NCBI GenBank assembly: GCA_037903355.1
Contig: JBAJFE010000004.1
Location: 558,001-622,000, forward strand
DNA from: Trichuris trichiura
Taxonomy: Eukaryota > Nematoda > Enoplea > Trichinellida > Trichuridae
Direction: 5' to 3'
Length of the DNA: 64,000 bases
Positions within the stretch are counted from its first letter, which is position 1. The number at the start of each line of letters is the position of its first letter. Shown in pieces: positions 1 through 12,727 of the stretch. The notes under the pieces are model-generated. The model searched no databases, was not told the origin of the DNA, and saw nothing but the letters and a program-made list of their open reading frames with translations. The position numbers were made by a program, and so were the translations under genes.

Positions 1-3000
1 ACGCGCGGGGCAACGCTCCAACTTCCGTTTGACCCAATTTGTTTTCCGCTGTTGCTTTGCGATTTTGCTATAGGCCAATGTTCACATACTTAGTTCTTCA
101 GCAACAATAGCAGCCGAATAAGCAGTAATAATTCCAACTTTGGCGCGATCGGAAGTTTAGCCGGTAATAGGAACAGCGTATGGTAGGTCCGAAATTCAAA
201 GTCGAATTGGTCCTCCGAGGACGCGCGTAATTTCCACGAACTTGTTTGAGACGGAATCATCGCTGGCCGGAACAATCACCAACTTGATGCTGTCAAGAAA
301 GTATCCTATTGTAAAGTACGCGCCAATGTTACATTATCTTCAATGACGAATCGACCTTTTCAATACGTACGGTAAGTTTTTTCAAAAAGCTTCAATGCAA
401 ATGAACTTTCTTCGGCGCTGGAAATTGCTTGCTTTTTCCCTTGCCGTAGCGGTCAAAGCGTGGACAATGCACTGTACCTTTGTAAATGAATGCTCCCAGG
501 CAATGTCGTTCCGTCACTTTCATGCGCTCTGCGCAAGGTGAATCACCTTGGCATCGTTCAAGAGAGGCGCACGCGGCAACTATTATTCTCCAACTTCTGG
601 CAAAAGGCAGAAGGCAGTAATCGCTGGTTCACCTTTTGTGTTCGCATTTGGAAAACTCTACGTGAAAGGACAGCATCGCTGGCACTGATCTTTAACGCGT
701 CGGACATTTTGGCGGCTTTGTAATTTTTTTGTTTTCTCCAAAGACACTTCAGTTTACGTAAGTATACGTTTTTAGATGATCCTCTTAAGACTGCTCTCTT
801 TTACATACGATTGGCTTTTCAACAGGGCAATTAAATATGTCGAATCATTAACAGAGGAAAAGTTCCCACGTAACAGTTTGGACTGGACGTTTACACAACC
901 AACGAAATAGCCTCACCGTTCGATTGAGATAGAGGGCGCTACTTTGAACTGAGGGCCAATTTAAATTCAATGTGCGAAGAATAGAGCATCGCATTTTCTT
1001 TTCAAATGACAGTTGTCGTTTATTGTTGAGTTATCAACTAAGGAAATTGGTTTTACGGAAGTTCTCTGCCACCAGAGGAACCCTGTTTCGTAAAGCTGTT
1101 GCCTCGCTTTTCAAAATAGTCTTTTTATTATTTAAGCAAGCATTTCCCGCGCTGAGTAGCGACTGTTCAACTGTCATTACTGCATTTGCCACTTTTTCAT
1201 GTGGTAGTGAGTGTCTGTTTTGCTTCGGCTCAGTTGCAGATTATTAAAGTAAGGTGACACGTTTTGAGAAATAGGCATTTCAGGTTTCTTTTGTCGTTTC
1301 TTGACGGTTCATTGAGCGCATTTACTATTTAGGCAAGAATTGAATTAAGAAAAACTATGTCGTACAACGCTTTTGTACCCGCACGCAAGGAGTTGCACTA
1401 TGATGCCTTACAATTATCCTTTAAGCATAGTTACCCGCAAAATAAATCAGCATGAATGATTAGGCATTTCAGTTGTGTAGAAGTTCAACCAAATTCTTGA
1501 AATAATTTAAACTTACGACAAAAAGGAAGAAAGTACTAAAGGTTGTATTTTTCAAGTCGATTCGCGCCACTTAATCATTCTAGAGTTTTTGTATGAGCTG
1601 ACCAAATGGTGGAAGAAAGATTTTTCATTGGATCAAACTTTTGCTAAACTCTGAGAGTCTGTACGGTTGCAGTAGAATCGTTTTTGCCTTCCGCTTGTAT
1701 CAGCCGCTTTTCAGTATAATGGAGCGGACACTTTGTGACGATTTAAGTTTTTGTAAAAGCTTTCTTCTCGCTGTGCCAACGGACAAAAATGTGCAGCTGC
1801 ACACTGCACTCACAAAAAATATATGTTTTTCTCTCTCTATCTCTCTCTTAATGGCTTAACCTAACCCTTTTCTTAATTCAAGATGGTAAAAGTAATTGAA
1901 CTTTTCAAGATTGAATAGAGTGCATGCTTAAGTTGCGTATTAGGCTACGTGTAAATGTTGCACTTTATGGTTTTATGAAGGTGATCCATTTATTTGAAGA
2001 TGCGAGTAAATGACTTACTTGTTTATCAGAACGAAAGCCACGTCCCGCCTTCGATTTATGCGTCAAGAAAAATCTGTCATTGCCAAACTTGTAGCTTCTA
2101 TTCAGTTGAACGCGGATTGCTCGCAGCACTTTCTTGAAAACTCAAGCCGATAGACGGTATAACATGGCGGATTATGATCACAGGAAAATTTTTGGCACGG
2201 CGCACGCTTTCCTTCCAACAGCAAAGCTATTACTTACACGTATTTCATCTGCCTTTTTTCAGTATACAGTAAACCTCCTGAAGTTGACCACTCCCTAAGT
2301 TGACCGAATTTTGACCAGTTGATTTGCCCACACTTTAGCCGAACCACTTATACTCACTTCCTATATGTTAACCAGTCTTTCCCAGTCCGTTGGGTGGTCT
2401 ACTTACTGGGGTTTTACTGTATTCAAGCTGACAGTTTTATATAATGACTTTTACTAATATTAATAACTATGAAGGCATTAAAGGTAATGCATTTAAGAAG
2501 CGGAAATGAATGACAGATCAAAAGGGGACCCAAAAGCTTAAGAATAAAAGTCTTGATCATCAAAGAGCCCTACTGTATAAAAAACTTTGCTACGAAAACT
2601 TACGACCCGTTACAAAATGGTGTATATTCTACAGAAATAAATAGTTATAATTAATATCTATGTATCCCCCAACATGTCACGGTTTTTATGTTTTTATAGG
2701 TTTTGGAATGTTTGAAGGTACATAAAAATATATCTTTAGGACAAGACGCAGGGCTGAACGCAGACTTCATTTGTTTTACATACAAATAACAAGAGGCGCA
2801 AGGGCATTTTGTCATTAATAATTTAATCATTTTTAAGTATTAGGTTCTGGGTCTTCTGTACAAGAGGTAACAACTAGCTGGATAGCCTTTGTTAAGTTTT
2901 ACCATCGGAGTTAGCTGTTTCATTGACCCGTTCCAACAGCAGTGTGTAAACAAAAATGTAATATACTTTTATTCATTACCTATTCATTTTCTAGCTTTTT

Positions 3001-6000
3001 ATGTGAACCTGTAAAACTGCATTCCGTTTGTAGTAATTGAAGGTGAAATGTTCCAGTCCTTACTGATCTATTAGATAGGGTTAGAAAGACAGAGATAGCA
3101 ATAACAAAAAGGGGATATGATGCCTTATTGAAGTTGCATAGCTAAGAGTAGCACTCGCATTTGTTAAACGGCTTAATTCTCTGACGTATAATAGCAGAAG
3201 CTGTTCTGGTTACAGTGAGAACACGATTAGCCATATACTTTTCCTGGAAGATAGGGTGACGTCAGGTCATTTCCTTATAAAGGTTTAAAGCCCTTCTAGA
3301 ATAGAGTCGACGGAAAACCATTGCCAAATGCAAGGATGTCTATCTTTAGCTGGGTGAACTTCTACAGTCAACCCGGAAATGGACTGTAATGTGCACGTCC
3401 GCAATGCCCCACGCTGATGACGAAACAAGTTCATTCTGATAAATGTGAGCACACCGCTCTGGTTTTCTGACGACAACTATTAATATATTCACCGATCAAG
3501 CTTTTGCTCCTTAGTTATATTCTTTTCGGCAATCAGCTGGACGTAGCTGAACTGGGGAAACGAAAAAGGAACTTCAGTAATGCTTCAAAAAGTGGCTTCA
3601 GCTATGCAGCATCCATTGTTCAATTGCTTTGTTAGAAAGAAAAGTATTTCCTTTGGCGAACATTTTCTTTCACGCTTTCAGTTCGTGTGAACAAAACCGA
3701 ATTCAGTGAACTTTCGTCCAAGGGAATTTGTCTCGTTACGTCTTTGGCAAAATCTCCATCAATCAGTAGCGAAACGCTGCTGGTTTGATAAGGCTACCTG
3801 ACACATTTTTCAAAAACTTTTAACAATCAATTCTCCGGAAAGGGTCATCTCGACCTCATTTTAGACTTTCAATGCACTATTTCGCTCATTCGGGCCAGTC
3901 GACGTTTCTTTCCCCTTTTCGCTAAAGCTCATCTTTTAATCGCTGTCTTGTTTGAAAGAACTGTCTTTCAACCTCTGCGGTATGTCACTTTTTAATTTTC
4001 TGCTTCAAAATCCGTATCGGCCAATGCTCTGCGTCACTTCGCATCTCATATGTAAAATAGCATCCCATTGAAGGCATACAAGTTTTAGCAGTTAATGCGC
4101 TTATTTAGTTAAGCATAAAGTGAAGCTTGAAGTTTTATTCAATGTTAAGAATAGGCTTCGTCAGAGTCAGCGGCGCTCTAAGAAGATGAACTGCGTGAGG
4201 CAGTGTGCGTTAGTTGCTTCATTTCAACATAACTTTAAATTGACCCAGTCATCATACCTTTCTCACTTGCAAATTAACGACTCTTTAGTAACTTTATGGA
4301 CTAGTATGAGTTTTGCTGGATGAAAAGCAATTAAATATGACTTTGAATTCGCAGAGTGAAAAGCAGGACTAAATATCCTAAGTTGCATTCTTTAACTTTT
4401 GAATTCCTTCACTTCCGCTCTGATACTGAATATGTGCTTGAATAATCGCAGTTAGAATCTGCTGCCTTTGCGTTTCAGCCTATTTCTTCATAGCACTGTA
4501 AGGCGATGTCGATTTTCAAGTGACAGCGCTTTTTAAACCTATCAAAATTTAGAATATCAGTAAGAAAGTGAAAGCTTACGCTTTGTTCACTGTTTTACTA
4601 AACTTTATATTTCGTACACTGCGGTGAAATCAAAAAACTTTGCGTCGCTTACAACTTGTTAAGTGACGTGGTAATGGTGATGACGTCATTTTTTTCTGGA
4701 GCGCAAGTCAGCGATAGGAATTATCATTCGTTCGGAATAGTCACATGGCACTCAAACCTATTACTGCCTCGTTTTCTACTTGACAGTAGAATGACGTGAG
4801 CACTTTATCAAGAATACGATTCGGTTGATGGGCTGCTCGTTTCCGCAAGCATAATGGTGGCACGCAGTCACATGAGGAAGTGCTGCTGAGCTTCAGCGAC
4901 GTTTAATTCTGAGGACTTGTTTTTCACGGTAGAATCCAAAAGATCGTTGACCGCAGTCAGGTCATGTATGAAAACTCATTTTAATAAGAGGGCAACAGTG
5001 GCAGTGCTGTATTTTATTTGGCGACAAGTTTTATTGACTAGTAATGTTTAAAAAGAAAAACAAGGAAGGCAGCCCATTTTAGGTGATTTATTCGCAGCTG
5101 TGCGCTCCATTTATCCACCTGCTTAGACTTTTTATGCAGCCATTTTACTCCTACGTTTTGCATCCTTTCTACTTTCACAACTATACGACAAGCTGATTCA
5201 CGGGAAAGAGAGGCTGAACGTCTGCGCTTCTGAGCTTGGTGCTTGTAACCAAACCAAGGAAGTGCCGTATCAATGAATGGATGAACAAATTTTTCAAGAA
5301 AGCATAAGACGAATTGTCATACGTGTCGGAAATGCTCTTGTCAGCGATGTTAGGGATGAAGTGTTTATTTGGCAAAGAGTTTATATAGGCCAATAACAAG
5401 TAAAAGCCTCTGTGGTCGTTGAACACATTCTCAGTACTCTCTCGACGCATGTTAACCTGCTACGAGAGCCTTTGTCACTTAAGCCATACAAAAGGGGTGC
5501 TTCTGATTGCTGCGACTAATTTTTAAAATGACCGCAGGCTGTGATTTACCATGCCGCTCCTATACCTAAATTCTACGCCAAGCAACCTTTGAAAAATAAA
5601 ACTGATGCTCAAATACAATCTATAGGAGGATTTATCATCCAGCTGATCTACCATTAAAAACGGCATTCCGCAAAGCCATGTGCGTCACGTTTTAACTATT
5701 TGCATAGAATCTGAATTTAATGGATTTGGTAAAATCTACAACAACCGTTGGCTTAGCGAAAAACGATTAACAGAATGAAACTTTATTTTGCCTATAAAGG
5801 CACGCACCCATGTTTAGGCTTTTTAGGGCTTACGGATTACGGAGATAGGAAGAAATATAAGCGATGCTCAGCAATTCTTGAGCCTTTTTACGCGAAATCG
5901 GCCATTTTTCTCATGGGTTTATTTGCAAGCGCCGCAACTTGATTGTGGACAAAAAAATTTGCTCTGCCAATGCCTTTCGAATTTAAGTCCTTCAAAGAGC

Positions 6001-8126
6001 CCAACCTTAGAGTATGCCCCCAAACTTGCAAGCCCAGTTTTGTTTTGTGCTAAAGAAATCGCAGCTGGTGCGCGGGTGTTTCCTTGTCTTTTCCCTCTTT
6101 TTTAGGATGAGCACTTTCCAGTCTTTTCTGACGGCAACTGCGAGTCAAATGTAAAATGCCAACGCTGCACCTTGCTGAGCTATTCGCGTATATTGTTCCC
6201 ATCGAGTTAACGCGATTCAATGTAAAAGAATTTTGTCATTCTCAGGGCGTTAAGTAGCAATTGAAGGATTCAGTTCAGCGGTTACCGCATATTTCGGTCG
6301 GCAGATAATGATCAGTTTTTAATACCGTAATCATCAGGCAATTTAACAAACTGACCTTTGAGTATCATTTCAAAAGAAATTAAAATTGGCTATTCGATGC
6401 CCATATGCTTATATGCTGTCGTTAGTAATCGAAAGTGCTGCAGTTCTCAATGAATAATTAACAAGATTAAATAGTTGATAGGGAAAAGACATTTGACATT
6501 TCGAGACGGAAAGGCCAGGTACAGGGTGGCGGCTCATACGAAGATAACTTCTGTTGAATGCAGTCTTAAATATATTAATTAGCAAAATGCGGAGCCGGTG
6601 AACAGTAAGCATTAAAACGCTAATTCTTACCTTTTTCGTATAAGTTCGCACTCAGCGTTGTTTTCCCTTATTGTCGTGGTTTAATCCGACCCTGCGAAGA
6701 GGTTGTACTACTAGAAGCCCGAAAACGTGAATACGTTTTTTACATCCATATTATGCGCGAGAGTATTCGCGCTTCAATTTAACTGCTGCTGCTGAATTGT
6801 AGAGTTCTTTTTTTATGATTTTGCTACGAACTATTCGCTAACGTAATGCGATTGCCGTCGTTCTGTAGCGTACCCCATTTGACTTTGAAATTTGTGAAAT
6901 GATTTCATAATTTCTGTGGGCAACTGTTTCCCTGAGTATAAGAACGGCCATAACTTTCGAGGAGCAACTGGTTGCCTCAAAGATTAAGTGCCCAGGAGTT
7001 TTTAAGGCGCAACAATTTACAATACGGTTTGGAGGCATTCTGAGAGTTAAAAGCTACCCGTTACTTTACGATTTCCGTCGACTGATTCTCACACGGTTAC
7101 ATAGGCTTTCAGTGCTTAAGAAGTCAGAATAGGATTGCCGGGACGGAGAAAAATCGTTCAAACGCTATATTTTTAAAATGAAGTTCTGTTTTCGTTAAGT
7201 GATAAGCTACCGCCTCCCACTTTCGATATATTTGTTGTTGCTCTGCATTAGTGCTTTTCACATGAGTAGAGACTGGTTAAAGAAGGAAAAGGTAGATAGG
7301 ATGCAATGTTAAGAAACTTTGCGGGTCATTGCCAGTACTGCTCAGTTTAGCTTCAGGAAAAATAACTACCAAAAAAAGTGAGCCTTAGCGTTGCTTGAAA
7401 CTGGAACTTTCCTGTTCACTATCACGGCTTGCTTCTTTATGATCAATCTTGTTTTTTCCTCAGTATTATCTCAGCTGGAAATGAGGAAATTTGCATGCAT
7501 GTCAAATTGTCTGAGTAAGGATAATTGTTTGCTCGCGCGACTTGATTGACATTATTGTGCTACCATTATCTAAACTTTGACAGGCGTCAGGTTATCAGCC
7601 TCAAAAATGGGTTGGAATACGAGCGCACAGACACTTAAGACCTCTTGGATGAAATTATTCTTGACAGCGCGTCTTTGTTACTAATTTGCTTAGACTAATT
7701 CATGCAGTATATACTTTACGTAGATCTGTTCCTAGAAAACAAGTAAAGAGCTTCCATATATGCTGTACGCAAAAAAGTAAATTTCACTTGCAGTTTCTGC
7801 AGTACCGACGGACATGTCTTCGAAACGTTCCGCAAACAATCACTCTGCATATGTACCTTTTTGCCTCGCCTTAAGTAGTAATAATTGGTTGCCCATATTT
7901 AGCATTAACGCTGCTTGAAACTAATTGCACATGTCTTTACCACATAATTTGACATTTAATGTACTTTAGGCATTTTCGTCTAAGGGAATAATCGCGAAGC
8001 AGGAAGTAAAAAGTTTACCTGATGGTAAACTTCCAACACTTTACCTGATTTGCGCACCGGAGTTGTAGCTATTCGCTGCTTTCAAGTCATTTTGAAAAAC
8101 ACGGGTTTCCAATAAGCAGACGAACA
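1..8126. other. Gene-poor stretch, no supported gene
   Basis: No open frame here shows family resemblance, a plausible exon chain or coding-like composition; the longest open frames are short and look random. The DNA is AT-rich with scattered homopolymer runs. The only element I can define is a pogo-like MITE at 2265-2421. The last part may hold the promoter and 5' UTR of acn-1, which starts at 8127, but I see no diagnostic motif. Confidence 0.5.
2265..2421. mobile_element. Pogo/Tigger-like MITE, 153 bp between TA dinucleotides
   Basis: The element runs from CAGTAAACCTCC (2267) to GGGGTTTTACTG (2419). The two ends are imperfect inverted repeats of about 26-28 bp, and both are bounded by TA at 2265-2266 and 2420-2421. 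CAGT...ACTG ends with a TA duplication are known for pogo/Tigger-type Tc1-mariner elements. There is no coding capacity, so it would be a non-autonomous copy. Some mismatches between the ends suggest it is old. Confidence 0.7.
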
Positions 8127-11100
8127 ATGACTCAGTCAGCTTGCGTTTATGGGCTATTTATGATATTTTTCAAACACTGGCTATTATGTCAAGCAGCTCC
8201 GTTTGACATGACGGAAGCGACAAGGCCACCGCCGCCAGCCGTAATGCAAAGCAATGTTGTAAACAAACTTATCAATCAGTTGCTTGTTGGAAATGGTGGA
8301 GATTTTGCAAAAAACTTTCAAGACGAAGCTGACACCCCGGAGTTAAACTACACTGTAATGCTTCGGCGCTCCGAATATTGGGACTGGAGCACAATAAGAC
8401 CCAAAGGTTCGGTTAAGGACGAAGAGGATGCTCGTGCCTTTCTAGCTGACTATGAAAATGAGGCGGCAAACGTTTATTACTTGTCTACTGAAGCCGGTTG
8501 GCAGTTTTTGACCAACATGACCGAAGCAAGAAGAAAAAACCTGGTAAGCTTGCTTAAAAGAGTAAAGTAAAAGACTACTCAAGAATATGCCCCGTTAGCA
8601 ATCGTTCTGGGATTATAGTTTGCCGTCTATATCAGCGTAAAATAGGACGCATGCTTGCAGGTGGAATTCGAAGAGACTACGGTAGAATTTCTGCGAGTCA
8701 CAGCTCGACGAGCTCAACAATACGACGCCCAAGCAATCTCTGACCAACTATGTAGGAAAATGCTGAAAAAGCTGTCAAAAGAAGGTATACACGCCTTATC
8801 GGCTGAAAGCTTTAAAAACGTAAGCCCCTAAGTCACGCAAGTACTAAGTCTACCGTAGCAAATGTATAGATGAAAGGCATACAAGCCAGAATGGGCCAAA
8901 TATTTGCAGATGGAGCTGTTTGCGAGCCAACACGCCCACCCCCGTGCACTATGCCTTTAGAACCAGGTGAATCGAATTAATTGATTAAATTTTATGCAAT
9001 AAGACTTCATTCAAGATTTGGCAAGAATAATGGCTACAAGTACAGACATTAATCAGCTGTACTACGTATGGCTTGCTTGGCGGAACGCGGTCGGACCGCA
9101 AATGAGACCTGAGTACCTGGCTTTGGCATCTGTTCTGAACGAAGTAGCTCGACTGAATGGTAAACTAAATTCCTTGCACTAAACAAAAAGAGACTTTTTC
9201 GTTTTCAAGGTTTTAGCCACGGAGGAGAAATATGGCAATCTACTTACGGGGAAGAGACGGACCTAATGCAAATGTTAGAAAAGCTGTATGACGAAGTGAG
9301 GCCAATGTATGATCAACTTCACGCGTACGTCAGAGGTCAGCTTCGTCGTCAGTATCCTTCCTTCGTACATAAAGATGGGCCAATTCCTGCCCACTTATTG
9401 GGTAAAGATTTTTAACTCAACATTTGCATAGTTTCCAGTTGGATTCGAGCAGAGAAAAGAAAGTCACTTAATGTGATACGTTCAGGTGATATGTCAGGGA
9501 GCAACTGGATTAATTTGTACGACAAAACGGTTCCGTTTCCTAACGCCAAACCTTTGGACATCACGGCTTACCTTCAGCGTCAGGTGCGCTTGGCTTGCTC
9601 AGCCATAATAGACTCTTAAGTCCAATTACAGAATTTCACTGTTGACAAGATGGTAAGAACGGCCGAGAGCTTCTATACGTCATTGGGATTTGACAAGTTA
9701 CCTGATAATTTTTGGAAAAATTCCATCTTCGTCAGGCCGATGGATAGAGACTTGGTATGCTTTCCAACGGCTTTTGATTTCAAAAATGGACAGGATTTTC
9801 GGTCAGTCGCGTTTGCATGACAATATATCCAAGATAACTTGATCGTATGTCATGCTTAGACTCAAATTATGCTTGAAAGTGACCCACAACGATTTCCTGC
9901 TGGTTCACCGGGAAATGGCGAACACCTTCTACCAAATCAGCTTCAAGTCGCAACCTATAGCACTTCGTGAAGCAGTAAACCCAGCCATGAGGAACGCGCT
10001 GGCCGGCGCGTTGGCTTTGTCCGTCAATACCGAAGCGTTTTATAAGAATACAGGCATTGCTTCAGATGTCACCATCGACGCAGGTATTTGCTTGTTGGTG
10101 CAATAGCATTTCTATTAATATTATGTACAGAAAGTACCATAAATAGCATGTACGACATAGCATTGCGTCAAGTCGCCTCCATACCGTTTGGGGTGTTGGC
10201 AGACAAATGGCGCTGGCAAGTATATTCTGGTGAAGCTCAAGCAAACAAGCTGAACCAACTCTGGTGGTCGTACAGGTACGCAATGCATCAGCGATTTAAA
10301 TTTCTTGAGGACTACCATTTCAGGGAAAAGTATCAAGGCGTTCAGTCACCCGCGCGTCGATCTGAGTTGGACTTTGATCCTGGATCTAATTTTCAGATAG
10401 TCACCAATGCTCCGTACAATGAGTAAGGAATGCGCGGAATCGAAACTTATCCAGAAGTTGTGCTTTGTATAGAGAGGTGGTCGGCAACGTGCTACAGTTT
10501 CAAATCTTGAAAGGTTTATGCGAAACTGCTGGATTTCAAGGCCCTTTGCATCAATGCAGCTTGTACGGCAGTAAAGCGGTCGGCGACAAACTAAAGTAAT
10601 TAAATTTTCTGGATGATAACGATACTGCAAAGCAGTACACCTTACGTATGTAGGCGCGCAATGTCGTTGGGTTCCTCAAGACCATGGCAAGAAGTGCTCA
10701 GCGCACTTACGGGCTCCAGTGAATTATCCGTTGCACCAATGGTGGAATACATGGAACCTCTGATTCAATGGCTTGTTAAAAAGAATGCCGAAGGCGGAGA
10801 CGCTATTGGTTGGGTGGAATACACAAATTACGAAGATACGCAAGATGAAGTTTACAACCTTACTGTATCTCTAAGACCAACCCACGGTGACATACGTAAT
10901 AAAGCGAATAGTATCTCTGACTTAGAGGGTAAGTTTTGATCAAATTAGTTAGCAAAAATTGTAGGGAATTAGAAGCAGACTTAACGCAGTAAAAAATAAC
11001 CCCCAAATGCTGACAACGCGACAAGGTTTATCTTGAACGCTAAACAAACGCTTTGTTCTTATAAACAAGCACGAAAACATATTACCGCAGTTCGTTCAGC

Positions 11101-12629
11101 TAAAGTCTACTGTAATTGAACATAAGATAAATTCAATTTTAAATAATGCACAACAGCGAAAGCAGAGTTTTAAATAATGCTCATTAAATGACAAATTTTT
11201 AGGAGTGGCATTTCCTGGGGAAGATTGCAGTAGTGGAGAACATTGCTTGGCCGACTCAAAATGCAACGGCACCGTGTGCATATGTCCAAAGAACACAATT
11301 CTATGGTACCAAAATTGTCTACCAAGTAAGCGAAGTGACGAAACTATATTATTAACACGAAAAAATTGAGTTCAAAAGCAAAACTTGTCAAGAGTTCGTT
11401 TCCACTTTTTTGTACATGACAATCATTCTTCTACAGTACAGAAGTAAGCAATGATCACAAGCTGCTAAAAATTTACTAGGACCTGCCAAACCGCGTGTAT
11501 ATAAATTGCGATGAAGTCATTCACTGAAAGTGCGTAATAATTGTCACATGAAAAGCACAAAGTATGATTATACGGAATAAAAAGATTAATTATTCTTCCT
11601 ATTGAAAGTATCTTTATTACGGATTCTCCCGTTGAGACGTAAAATAAAAAAATTTTTTCTTTCTTTCCGGAGCTTTCGGGTCTTTCGCGACCCGTCTTCA
11701 GCGGTGAGATTATGACCGCTGAAGACGGGTCGCGACAGACCCGAAAGCTCCGGAAAGAAAGAAAAAATCTTTTTATTTTACGTCTCAACGGGAGAATCCG
11801 TAATAAAGATACTTTCAATATGAAAACACATACTCCCGTACCAAAGCATCATGTTTTCAATTATTCTTCCTTTCGAAAAAATGTTTATTGCAAAAATGAA
11901 CGCGTACTTCACGACAAACTTTTACAAACAAAAGAAAAGTTCAACATGCTTTTCTCTTTCTATAAAAACGGTTACCACTTAGCTTCCACCGAGAGTATTA
12001 AGGGAACTTTCACACTACTACAGTGTAGTTGCTCAAAGTAGTCAAAATATATTCGAAAAGTCAAAGACGCTTGGAATACAACCCTTAACACAGTAGGCAC
12101 TTTTAAATGTCGCTAAGTGGTCATGCAAGTTTATACATTTTTTAAACTCGGTCGGCTCGCCTGGCATCCATGCTTAAGCTCACATTTAGTTCCTTTGGTT
12201 CATCTCATCAATGCTTCTTTTTAAATAGATGATCCTTCCGTGGTCGGTTTTGGTCCTGCAGGGCCAGCCATAAGGCTAGACTTAATCGAAGGAAGCGAAA
12301 ATACTCAGAAGCCCATAACGTCCGCCCATGGTACGTCGATCACTGATTTACTTCTTAAGAAATAAGCAATTACCTATACTTCTAAAGCTTTATACCTTAA
12401 ATGGCAAATAATTGTGAGCATACGACGGTGGGAAAGATAAAGAACCCAACATGTTGCAATAATAGTTGATTCATTTATTTAGTATGAAGCTTGGGCACAC
12501 TGCAGCCATGATCCTTCTCACATTTGTCTTTTTTCAGATTCACAGTCTTCCAGCAGCCGACGCTTAAATGCTCAGTCGATCGCGTGCCTGTTCCTTTCAT
12601 TTGTATTGAGCCTTTTATTTGTAAAATAA
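8127..12629 (+). CDS. acn-1: ACE-like non-peptidase (ACN-1 type), 823 aa, 15 exons
   Basis: Peptidase family M2 (angiotensin-converting enzyme) fold. Exons: 8127-8543, 8661-8819, 8870-8966, 9004-9159, 9210-9401, 9486-9583, 9632-9801, 9860-10083, 10131-10275, 10324-10422, 10473-10595, 10654-10928, 11203-11325, 12229-12330, 12538-12629; all phases agree. ACE landmarks are seen in order, for example GPIPAHLLG, a DFxNGxDFR segment, ALREAVNP, WWSYR and GPLHQC. The zinc motif HEMGH is replaced by REMAN (about residue 446): the glutamate remains, but both histidines are gone. The downstream zinc-ligand glutamate is also not conserved (RNALAGALALSV). It should therefore not act as a peptidase. Nematode ACN-1 is a known catalytically dead ACE homologue needed for moulting and larval development. 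The start follows a signal-peptide-like stretch. The C-terminus adds a six-cysteine EB-like module (exon 13) and a final hydrophobic segment that could be a membrane anchor or a GPI signal. Confidence 0.93.
11326..12228 (+). other. Large acn-1 intron 13 with a foldback insertion
   Basis: At 903 nt this intron is far longer than most others in the gene, which are near 50 nt. About 270 bp of it is the foldback element at 11588-11871. The rest is AT-rich and non-coding. Confidence 0.7.
11588..11871. mobile_element. Foldback element, copy A, with 13-bp target duplication
   Basis: A near-perfect palindrome (11601-11820, arms about 105 nt, loop about 9 nt) is followed by an asymmetric tail to 11858. 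The 13-bp direct repeat AATTATTCTTCCT lies on both sides (11588-11600 and 11859-11871), as expected of a target-site duplication. The arms contain the family core CCGGAGCTTTCGGGTC ... GACCCGTCTTCAGCGGT. The tail starts ATGAAAACACATACTCCCG. It sits inside acn-1 intron 13. There is no coding capacity. The long inverted repeats and 9-13 bp duplications recall Mutator-like or foldback elements; class assignment is inference. Confidence 0.85.
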
Positions 12630-12630
12630 A
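12625..12630 (+). promoter_or_regulatory. Polyadenylation signal overlapping the acn-1 stop codon
   Basis: AATAAA at 12625-12630 contains the TAA stop (12627-12629). The convergent NOM1 gene ends only 98 bp away, so the acn-1 3' UTR must be very short unless another signal is used. Confidence 0.45.
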
Positions 12631-12727
12631 AAAAGAAACCATTATTTACTTGACGAATTTGGAACCAATTCCCCTACGGGAATATTGCAAGCCAACAAGT
12701 AGCGTTAACCGGGATGTTGCAGCACGC

